Under the pieces are notes generated by a model. The model did not search any database, had not been told where the DNA came from, and saw nothing but the letters and a program-made list of their open reading frames with translations. Shown here one piece after another: positions 1 through 8,240 of a stretch of DNA of 64,000 nucleotides. Position 1 is the first letter of the stretch. Every line of letters begins with the position of its first letter. The position numbers and the translations under genes are program-made. The stretch is from positions 11,728,131 to 11,792,130 of the forward strand of contig OZ059894.1 of assembly GCA_964057225.1 (NCBI GenBank), read 5' to 3'. The stretch is from Auanema rhodensis. Lineage: Eukaryota > Nematoda > Chromadorea > Rhabditida > Rhabditidae.

Positions 1-711
1 TTGGTCTTCCTCAGGTTGTGTGTGTGGTCGGCGCCTTTGTCGGAAGTTGGGAACTTTGATCATAATGTCAAGAGACTTTCTGATTGTGTCTACCAACTCT
101 TCCAGGACCTGCTCGAGCTCACTTTTGCACACTACCTTTTTAATTCTATCCACCCAAATATTTTCAGAGTTTCTATTCGGATCAGGGTCGGCAAAAGATG
201 GTTCTGTACTCGGAACCCTGATCTCGTTGAATATTTCACTCTCTCGCGGAAGGGGGGAAACTTCGGCCTCTGGGGACAAGTCCAGAATTGGGGCCTCAAA
301 TAAGCGTACCGTTGATGGAGATCCTTGTTCCTGTCCACTGGATGATGTTTCCTCCATTGTACGCTCCTCCACGGGCGGGGTGGTCGTCCTTGTGCCTGGT
401 GGGCGGGTGTTCCTGATCCTCCGCAATATAGGGCGGGAACTGGGCTCTCTCGGAGATAGAGGTGAGATCACCACAGTTTCCTCTATGATGCGGAGGCATC
501 CTTCAGCTTTTTTCTGATGGCTTTTAACGGCCTTCAGATTGCTGGTGAGGCCACAGGCACGGCACTCAAATTCTACTCCGACCTCATGTTCTCTCCGAAG
601 ATGGCGGACGAGACCATTGTGGTCTGAGTAGGATCGCGGAATAGGAGCGCAGATTGAACAAGAAAAAGGGCTCTGAAGAGGCACCTTTAGCTTGTAAAGC
701 CCTTGCTCCAT
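1..711 (-). CDS. Utopia-like retrotransposon polyprotein, N-terminal part (partial at window edge)
   Basis: First 237 codons of the same ORF as 25181-28459, read from the ATG at 709-711 to the window edge with no stop or frameshift seen. It includes the two N-terminal zinc fingers. I see four base differences from the complete copy in this segment: three synonymous (in Leu, Cys and Ser codons) and one replacing Arg45 with Gly. That pattern suggests a recently active, selected ORF. The catalytic domains lie outside the window. Confidence 0.9.
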   Translation of the reverse strand, partial: MEQGLYKLKVPLQSPFSCSICAPIPRSYSDHNGLVRHLRREHEVGVEFECRACGLTSNLKAVKSHQKKAEGCLRIIEETVVISPLSPREPSSRPILRRIRNTRPPGTRTTTPPVEERTMEETSSSGQEQGSPSTVRLFEAPILDLSPEAEVSPLPRESEIFNEIRVPSTEPSFADPDPNRNSENIWVDRIKKVVCKSELEQVLEELVDTIRKSLDIMIKVPNFRQRRRPHTQPEEDQ

Positions 712-763
712 CTCTAGCAGATCTAAAGACTTACGTAGTACAGTTGCAATATCGATTTAGCCA
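1..763 (-). mobile_element. Utopia-like U2-specific non-LTR retrotransposon, 5' end (copy 1, partial)
   Basis: 5' end of a retrotransposon inserted in U2. The element runs leftwards off the window. Position 763 is its first base, abutting a 58-bp U2 segment (764-821) that corresponds to the target-site duplication (TSD) of the complete copy at 24801-28511. The 5' junction is identical in both copies, which argues that it is the true 5' end and not random truncation. Unlike copy 2, this copy has the normal U2 upstream region to its right (860 onward), so it sits under an intact U2 promoter region. Confidence 0.93.
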
Positions 764-859
764 TTAACCTTATTGTGAACCAATGGAACACATATCGAAG
801 GTTAATTCGATAAGAACGATTACTACACTTTGATCTTAGCCAAAAGGCCGAGAAGCGAT
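764..859 (-). pseudogene. U2: U2 snRNA gene, 5' part, interrupted by Utopia copy 1
   Basis: U2 nucleotides 1-96, from ATCGCTTCTCGGCC at 859 to the GGTTAA end of the duplicated target at 764. The Sm site and stem-loops III/IV lie beyond the retrotransposon, outside the window. The upstream region is intact, so transcription could run from U2 into the element. Confidence 0.9.
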
Positions 860-950
860 ACAGCATAGCCATGAGTATCAAAGACATCAAGCAAATGTAT
901 CGTACTTGTTACGAGTGCACTCTCTCATTTGAATATAAAAGTGTGGTTTG
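860..950 (-). promoter_or_regulatory. Presumed U2 upstream (PSE-type) promoter region
   Basis: The 90 bp upstream of the U2 start is almost invariant between units. A Pol II snRNA proximal sequence element is expected around -50 to -70 (about 909-929 here), but I cannot define its boundaries from sequence alone. Rare variants are at 33095 (a to t) and 48619 (c to a). The region is deleted in front of the U2 locus that starts at 28607. Confidence 0.4.
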
Positions 951-1300
951 ACAATCTTGACTGTACAGGTCATAAATGGCTCATATAAACTGTGGATTTA
1001 CTCAACTTTTGGACTTATTTTTTTCTTATTCGAAGCGCTGCACTTTTTTCTATTCTTTTTATTCAAATACTTGTATATAGTTTTATATGTACGGTTGCAA
1101 AGTTTCCGAATATTTTATATATTTTTATACAATAATTAGGAGAAGGTTAATACAATGAAATCTCCCAACTTTACAGTGTTTGTATTGCTTACAGTATCTA
1201 GAACAACCACTCTTGTAATATTAGAGCACATATCAATCAACAACTTTTTCTAGTTATCAAAGCTTTTTTATTTCTTCAAGATATTTCAAATAAAATATAA

Positions 1301-1420
1301 AAGCTTACGACACCCGGGATTCCCAAGCCGTCTCCGATCCAAGTACTAACCGGGCCCAACGTTGCTTGACTTGCCAGATCGGACGGGATGGCGTACTTTC
1401 AACGTGGTATGGTCGTAAGC
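1301..1420 (-). rRNA. 5S: 5S rRNA, unit 1 copy a
   Basis: 120-nt 5S rRNA transcribed by Pol III, a component of the large ribosomal subunit. The minus strand starts GCTTACGACCATACCACG and ends GTGTCGTAAGCTT, and the two ends pair as helix I. The internal control region GGTTAGTACTTGGATCGG (box C) is intact. A T4 run (1299-1302, minus strand) at the 3' end is the expected Pol III terminator. Copy a is marked by flanks aatgttatatt (5' side) and cttcaagatatttc (3' side). Confidence 0.97.
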
Positions 1421-1660
1421 AATGTTATATTCTTCATTATCAGTTATATCACTCTAAATCTTGTTGTTAATAGTTAGGACCACAAAGAAAACAACAGGAA
1501 CAGTAACAAATGAAATGCCCAAACTTTACAGTGTTCGAGTTATTTACAGTATCTAAGACTACCTCTGTCGTGTTATTAGAGCAAACATTCGATTAACAAC
1601 AACTTTTTTTTAGTTATCAAAGCTTTTTTATTTCTTCAAAAAATTTCAAATAAAATATAA

Positions 1661-1780
1661 AAGCTTACGACACCCGGGATTCCCAAGCCGTCTCCGATCC
1701 AAGTACTAACCGGGCCCAACGTTGCTTGACTTGCCAGATCGGACGGGATGGCGTACTTTCAACGTGGTATGGTCGTAAGC
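1661..1780 (-). rRNA. 5S: 5S rRNA, unit 1 copy b
   Basis: Same 120-nt gene, 360 bp from copy a. It is told apart by flanks aatgtcatatt (5' side) and cttcaaaaaatttc (3' side). T4 terminator at the 3' end. Confidence 0.97.
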
Positions 1781-1922
1781 AATGTCATATTCTTCATTAT
1801 CAGTTATATCACTCTAAATCTTGTTGTTAATAGATACGACCACAAAGAAAACAACAGGAACAGTAACAATAACAAAAAAAATTTTTTTTTCACCTATGTG
1901 TCTAAAGGTTAGCCATGTATCC

Positions 1923-1925
<3 letters not shown>

Positions 1926-1960
<35 letters not shown>
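1926..1960. repeat. TA microsatellite, unit 1
   Basis: Uninterrupted TA tract of 35 nt. Tract length varies between units: 23 nt in unit 7, 67 nt in unit 5, commonly 41-55 nt. This is the main source of unit-length variation. Confidence 0.95.
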
Positions 1961-1962
<2 letters not shown>

Positions 1963-2049
1963 ACAGTAAAAAGTCCAATCAAGAGAGAAATTTTTTCAAC
2001 ACATAGTTGTTTTTTTTTTAAATATCATTGTTTTTCCTCATAACTCGGT

Positions 2050-2734
2050 TTAAACTCGTTCTAACCCGTTGAAATACGTCTAGAAAGTCTTTATAACATG
2101 CATATGTATGATAGAACTTCATATTTATTGTAATAGAAAATTTTATTTTCAGACGTCTTGGTTAACAATGATATGTTTTACCCCCTTATAATTTTTATCA
2201 TAATGTTCCTTATACGGAACGCTCAATGAAACTTGCTTCCAGAAAAATTTCTTTCTATTTTTTCTTCATATGTACGTAGATACTATAGAGAACTATGATA
2301 GAAAACTTTAACATTCACGAAATCATCATTTCTCATTACGCTACGGAGGTTTAAAAAGCTGTGTTTTACCTTATAATAGACCGGAAAACCCTTGTGTTAA
2401 AACTGGACCGTTTTTACACATATAAAAATGTCCCGTATTCGGGACCCTAATGTAACTTTTGATTCCCTATATTTTTTTTCATGAAATTTACAATCTACTG
2501 TAGAAAGAAGAATTATTTTTATAAAAACTGTAAATTTTTGAAAAATGAAAACAAAACGAAAACAAAAACAACTTTTTTTTGAACATTTTCTCACACAAGG
2601 GTCCCCCCTTACCTACTTTTTTTCTCATTACTCGTTTCAACCTCATCCGATCACTCTGCAAACATGTTTAATCGTTCTAACTTGTTGAAATACGTCTTAA
2701 AAGTCTAAACAACATGCATATGCATAATAGAAAC
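2050..2734. repeat. Imperfect direct repeat within the spacer
   Basis: Two related segments, about 2050-2117 and 2663-2734, share CGTTCTAAC, GTTGAAATACGTCT, AAGTCT and ACATGCATATG in the same order with diverged bases between. It is an old internal duplication present in every full unit. The DNA between them (2118-2662) is AT-rich with no gene I can recognise. It contains a perfect 6-bp-stem hairpin, GTCCCGTATTCGGGAC, at 2430-2445. Confidence 0.7.
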
Positions 2735-2777
2735 CACCCGAATAGGCCCCCACGCACTAAACGAGATATATACATTA

Positions 2778-2905
2778 CCAGTATAGTAATAGAACACATA
2801 TTGAAGATTAATTCGATAAGAACAATTTATTGACGTAGAGAATGTTTGTTCCGAAAAACTACAATATTAAACTATAAAAGTAACAAAAGCGTAGAGGCAG
2901 CAAAG
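2778..2905 (-). mobile_element. Fossil tandem insertion of A-type element ends around a U2 fragment
   Basis: Positions 2787-2827 match the 41-nt U2 target duplication with five differences, all transitions. Just left is ccagtatag, identical to the 5' terminus of element A. Just right, tattgacgtagagaatgtttgttccg resembles A's 3' terminus tattgaagtagataatgttt, and weaker similarity (AGGCAGC) continues to about 2905. This is the junction of two head-to-tail U2-specific insertions, now decayed. The U2 fragment starts at equivalent positions in the other units: 5262, 7737, 11052, 13553, 16040, 18497, 20982, 23469, 29106, 31593, 34984, 37461, 39940, 43117, 45594, 48073, 51250, 53727, 56208, 58695 and 61184. 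Confidence 0.75.
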
Positions 2906-3144
2906 ACATGAATAAACATAAATGTAAATACAGAATTACCAGGTAGTACATAAGTATGACAAAAAATTATAAGAAAGCCATGAAAATAGAAGGTTTGTGA
3001 ACAAATGAGAGGTACATCTTTGATCGTATAGTCATTTCTAAACCGTTCGTATGCTGCAGCATCGTCATAAGCGTCACTCAAGTTGAATTTCCATGTGTAC
3101 TACACGATTTTCATTCTTATTGTTACATTCTTTCCCTGAGGGAA

Positions 3145-3328
3145 TGGGCCGTTCCCGCCAGCAGTGCAAGAGCGGGTCGACCCGTGAGGTGGAGCTAGCA
3201 AGCCAGCATCTACCTCAAGTCTCAAAAATCGGTTAACCTTATTGTGAACCAATGGAACACATATCGAAGGTTAATTCGATAAGAACGATTACTACACTTT
3301 GATCTTAGCCAAAAGGCCGAGAAGCGAT
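3145..3328 (-). ncRNA. U2: U2 spliceosomal snRNA, unit 1
   Basis: About 184-nt U2 snRNA, which pairs with the intron branch point in the spliceosome. The 5' end ATCGCTTCTCGGCCTTTTGG at 3328 is the near-universal U2 start. The branch-point recognition GTAGTA follows, then stem IIa (ATCGAA/TTCGAT) with a TTAACC loop complementary to GGTTAA downstream, the Sm site ATTTTTGAG, and a 3' domain with TTGCACTGC and GGGAACGGCCCA resembling U2 stem-loop IV. The 3' end at 3145 is placed by analogy and may be off by a few bases. The segment after GTAGTA reads ATCG, where most U2 RNAs have TCTG. Confidence 0.95.
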
Positions 3329-3769
3329 ACAGCATAGCCATGAGTATCAAAGACATCAAGCAAATGTATCGTACTTGTTACGAGTGCACTCTCTCATTTG
3401 AATATAAAAGTGTGGTTTGACAATCTTGACTGTACAGGTCATAAATGGCTCATATAAACTGTGGATTTACTCAACTTTTGGACTTATTTTTTTCTTATTC
3501 GAAGCGCTGCACTTTTTTCTATTCTTTTTATTCAAATACTTGTATATAGTTTTATATGTACGGTTGCAAAGTTTCCGAATATTTTATATATTTTTATACA
3601 ATAATTAGGAGAAGGTTAATACAATGAAATCTCCCAACTTTACAGTGTTTGTATTGCTTACAGTATCTAGAACAACCACTCTTGTAATATTAGAGCACAT
3701 ATCAATCAACAACTTTTTCTAGTTATCAAAGCTTTTTTATTTCTTCAAGATATTTCAAATAAAATATAA

Positions 3770-3889
3770 AAGCTTACGACACCCGGGATTCCCAAGCCGT
3801 CTCCGATCCAAGTACTAACCGGGCCCAACGTTGCTTGACTTGCCAGATCGGACGGGATGGCGTACTTTCAACGTGGTATGGTCGTAAGC
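3770..3889 (-). rRNA. 5S: 5S rRNA, unit 2 copy a
   Basis: Full 120-nt 5S with copy-a flanks and T4 terminator. Confidence 0.97.
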
Positions 3890-4129
3890 AATGTTATATT
3901 CTTCATTATCAGTTATATCACTCTAAATCTTGTTGTTAATAGTTAGGACCACAAAGAAAACAACAGGAACAGTAACAAATGAAATGCCCAAACTTTACAG
4001 TGTTCGAGTTATTTACAGTATCTAAGACTACCTCTGTCGTGTTATTAGAGCAAACATTCGATTAACAACAACTTTTTTTTAGTTATCAAAGCTTTTTTAT
4101 TTCTTCAAAAAATTTCAAATAAAATATAA

Positions 4130-4249
4130 AAGCTTACGACACCCGGGATTCCCAAGCCGTCTCCGATCCAAGTACTAACCGGGCCCAACGTTGCTTGACT
4201 TGCCAGATCGGACGGGATGGCGTACTTTCAACGTGGTATGGTCGTAAGC
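4130..4249 (-). rRNA. 5S: 5S rRNA, unit 2 copy b
   Basis: Full 120-nt 5S with copy-b flanks. Confidence 0.97.
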
Positions 4250-4391
4250 AATGTCATATTCTTCATTATCAGTTATATCACTCTAAATCTTGTTGTTAAT
4301 AGATACGACCACAAAGAAAACAACAGGAACAGTAACAATAACAAAAAAAATTTTTTTTTCACCTATGTGTCTAAAGGTTAGCCATGTATCC

Positions 4392-4437
<46 letters not shown>

Positions 4438-5619
4438 ACAGTAAAAAGTCCAATCAAGAGAGAAATTTTTTCAACACATAGTTGTTTTTTTTTTAAATAT
4501 CATTGTTTTTCCTCATAACTCGGTTTAAACTCGTTCTAACCCGTTGAAATACGTCTAGAAAGTCTTTATAACATGCATATGTATGATAGAACTTCATATT
4601 TATTGTAATAGAAAATTTTATTTTCAGACGTCTTGGTTAACAATGATATGTTTTACCCCCTTATAATTTTTATCATAATGTTCCTTATACGGAACGCTCA
4701 ATGAAACTTGCTTCCAGAAAAATTTCTTTCTATTTTTTCTTCATATGTACGTAGATACTATAGAGAACTATGATAGAAAACTTTAACATTCACGAAATCA
4801 TCATTTCTCATTACGCTACGGAGGTTTAAAAAGCTGTGTTTTACCTTATAATAGACCGGAAAACCCTTGTGTTAAAACTGGACCGTTTTTACACATATAA
4901 AAATGTCCCGTATTCGGGACCCTAATGTAACTTTTGATTCCCTATATTTTTTTTCATGAAATTTACAATCTACTGTAGAAAGAAGAATTATTTTTATAAA
5001 AACTGTAAATTTTTGAAAAATGAAAACAAAACGAAAACAAAAACAACTTTTTTTTGAACATTTTCTCACACAAGGGTCCCCCCTTACCTACTTTTTTTCT
5101 CATTACTCGTTTCAACCTCATCCGATCACTCTGCAAACATGTTTAATCGTTCTAACTTGTTGAAATACGTCTTAAAAGTCTAAACAACATGCATATGCAT
5201 AATAGAAACCACCCGAATAGGCCCCCACGCACTAAACGAGATATATACATTACCAGTATAGTAATAGAACACATATTGAAGATTAATTCGATAAGAACAA
5301 TTTATTGACGTAGAGAATGTTTGTTCCGAAAAACTACAATATTAAACTATAAAAGTAACAAAAGCGTAGAGGCAGCAAAGACATGAATAAACATAAATGT
5401 AAATACAGAATTACCAGGTAGTACATAAGTATGACAAAAAATTATAAGAAAGCCATGAAAATAGAAGGTTTGTGAACAAATGAGAGGTACATCTTTGATC
5501 GTATAGTCATTTCTAAACCGTTCGTATGCTGCAGCATCGTCATAAGCGTCACTCAAGTTGAATTTCCATGTGTACTACACGATTTTCATTCTTATTGTTA
5601 CATTCTTTCCCTGAGGGAA

Positions 5620-5803
5620 TGGGCCGTTCCCGCCAGCAGTGCAAGAGCGGGTCGACCCGTGAGGTGGAGCTAGCAAGCCAGCATCTACCTCAAGTCTCAA
5701 AAATCGGTTAACCTTATTGTGAACCAATGGAACACATATCGAAGGTTAATTCGATAAGAACGATTACTACACTTTGATCTTAGCCAAAAGGCCGAGAAGC
5801 GAT
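5620..5803 (-). ncRNA. U2: U2 snRNA, unit 2
   Basis: Uninterrupted; same sequence as the unit 1 gene as far as I can see. Confidence 0.95.
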
Positions 5804-6244
5804 ACAGCATAGCCATGAGTATCAAAGACATCAAGCAAATGTATCGTACTTGTTACGAGTGCACTCTCTCATTTGAATATAAAAGTGTGGTTTGACAATC
5901 TTGACTGTACAGGTCATAAATGGCTCATATAAACTGTGGATTTACTCAACTTTTGGACTTATTTTTTTCTTATTCGAAGCGCTGCACTTTTTTCTATTCT
6001 TTTTATTCAAATACTTGTATATAGTTTTATATGTACGGTTGCAAAGTTTCCGAATATTTTATATATTTTTATACAATAATTAGGAGAAGGTTAATACAAT
6101 GAAATCTCCCAACTTTACAGTGTTTGTATTGCTTACAGTATCTAGAACAACCACTCTTGTAATATTAGAGCACATATCAATCAACAACTTTTTCTAGTTA
6201 TCAAAGCTTTTTTATTTCTTCAAGATATTTCAAATAAAATATAA

Positions 6245-6364
6245 AAGCTTACGACACCCGGGATTCCCAAGCCGTCTCCGATCCAAGTACTAACCGGGCC
6301 CAACGTTGCTTGACTTGCCAGATCGGACGGGATGGCGTACTTTCAACGTGGTATGGTCGTAAGC
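6245..6364 (-). rRNA. 5S: 5S rRNA, unit 3 copy a
   Basis: Full-length, copy-a flanks. Confidence 0.97.
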
Positions 6365-6604
6365 AATGTTATATTCTTCATTATCAGTTATATCACTCTA
6401 AATCTTGTTGTTAATAGTTAGGACCACAAAGAAAACAACAGGAACAGTAACAAATGAAATGCCCAAACTTTACAGTGTTCGAGTTATTTACAGTATCTAA
6501 GACTACCTCTGTCGTGTTATTAGAGCAAACATTCGATTAACAACAACTTTTTTTTAGTTATCAAAGCTTTTTTATTTCTTCAAAAAATTTCAAATAAAAT
6601 ATAA

Positions 6605-6724
6605 AAGCTTACGACACCCGGGATTCCCAAGCCGTCTCCGATCCAAGTACTAACCGGGCCCAACGTTGCTTGACTTGCCAGATCGGACGGGATGGCGTAC
6701 TTTCAACGTGGTATGGTCGTAAGC
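6605..6724 (-). rRNA. 5S: 5S rRNA, unit 3 copy b
   Basis: Full-length, copy-b flanks. Confidence 0.97.
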
Positions 6725-6866
6725 AATGTCATATTCTTCATTATCAGTTATATCACTCTAAATCTTGTTGTTAATAGATACGACCACAAAGAAAACAACA
6801 GGAACAGTAACAATAACAAAAAAAATTTTTTTTTCACCTATGTGTCTAAAGGTTAGCCATGTATCC

Positions 6867-6912
<46 letters not shown>

Positions 6913-8240
6913 ACAGTAAAAAGTCCAATCAAGAGAGAAATTTTTTCAACACATAGTTGTTTTTTTTTAAAATATCATTGTTTTTCCTCATAACTCGGTT
7001 TAAACTCGTTCTAACCCGTTGAAATACGTCTAGAAAGTCTTTATAACATGCATATGTATGATAGAACTTCATATTTATTGTAATAGAAAATTTTATTTTC
7101 AGACGTCTTGGTTAACAATGATATGTTTTACCCCCTTATAATTTTTATCATAATGTTCCTTATACGGAACGCTCAATGAAACTTGCTTCCAGAAAAATTT
7201 CTTTCTATTTTTTCTTCATATGTACGTAGATACTATAGAGAACTATGATAGAAAACTTTAACATTCACGAAATCATCATTTCTCATTACGCTACGGAGGT
7301 TTAAAAAGCTGTGTTTTACCTTATAATAGACCGGAAAACCCTTGTGTTAAAACTGGACCGTTTTTACACATATAAAAATGTCCCGTATTCGGGACCCTAA
7401 TGTAACTTTTGATTCCCTATATTTTTTTTCATGAAATTTACAATCTACTGTAGAAAGAAGAATTATTTTTATAAAAACTGTAAATTTTTGAAAAATGAAA
7501 ACAAAACGAAAACAAAAACAACTTTTTTTTGAACATTTTCTCACACAAGGGTCCCCCCTTACCTACTTTTTTTCTCATTACTCGTTTCAACCTCATCCGA
7601 TCACTCTGCAAACATGTTTAATCGTTCTAACTTGTTGAAATACGTCTTAAAAGTCTAAACAACATGCATATGCATAATAGAAACCACCCGAATAGGCCCC
7701 CACGCACTAAACGAGATATATACATTACCAGTATAGTAATAGAACACATATTGAAGATTAATTCGATAAGAACAATTTATTGACGTAGAGAATGTTTGTT
7801 CCGAAAAACTACAATATTAAACTATAAAAGTAACAAAAGCGTAGAGGCAGCAAAGACATGAATAAACATAAATGTAAATACAGAATTACCAGGTAGTACA
7901 TAAGTATGACAAAAAATTATAAGAAAGCCATGAAAATAGAAGGTTTGTGAACAAATGAGAGGTACATCTTTGATCGTATAGTCATTTCTAAACCGTTCGT
8001 ATGCTGCAGCATCGTCATAAGCGTCACTCAAGTTGAATTTCCATGTGTACTACACGATTTTCATTCTTATTGTTACATTCTTTCCCTGAGGGAATGGGCC
8101 GTTCCCGCCAGCAGTGCAAGAGCGGGTCGACCCGTGAGGTGGAGCTAGCAAGCCAGCATCTACCTCAAGTCTCAAAAATCGGTTAACCTTATTGTGAACC
8201 AATGGAACACATATCGAAGGTTAATTCGATAAGAACGATT

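Larger units (their letters stand above)
860..3328 (-). repeat. Array unit 1 (2469 bp)
   Basis: Reference unit. It holds the presumed U2 upstream region (860-950), 5S genes at 1301-1420 and 1661-1780 in a 360-bp tandem duplication, a TA tract at 1926-1960 (35 nt), an AT-rich spacer with no recognisable gene (1961-2786), a fossil insertion (2778 to about 2905), and U2 (3145-3328). The short ORFs in the spacers (63-69 codons) recur only because the DNA repeats, and they resemble no protein I know. Confidence 0.9.
3329..5803 (-). repeat. Array unit 2 (2475 bp)
   Basis: TA tract 4395-4435 (41 nt). Spacer 4436-5261 holds no recognisable gene. The fossil U2 fragment is at 5262-5302. Confidence 0.9.

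Noticed and set aside
948-1139. Recurrent 63-codon ORF between U2 and 5S, present in almost every unit
   Set aside because: It starts with TTG, is AT-rich and Phe/Leu/Tyr-rich, and recurs only because the unit repeats. No family resemblance.
1821-2006. 61-84-codon ORF with a (YI)n tract
   Set aside because: The tract is the translated TA microsatellite and its length follows the tract. Not a gene.
2397-2594. 65-codon minus-strand ORF in the spacer
   Set aside because: AT-rich chance ORF, repeated with the unit.
2595-2625. Splice-donor-like AGTAGGTAAGG on the minus strand, considered as a spliced-leader RNA
   Set aside because: No leader-like 5' end, no paired stem I, and no Sm site at a suitable distance on that strand.
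2948-2972. Possible U1 5' end (ATACTTA ... ACCTGG on the minus strand)
   Set aside because: The ATACTTACCTGG core is interrupted by six bases and no U1 stem-loops or Sm site follow.
2872-3081. Recurrent 69-codon minus-strand ORF next to U2
   Set aside because: It overlaps the fossil retroelement tail, resembles no known protein, and is explained by array repetition.
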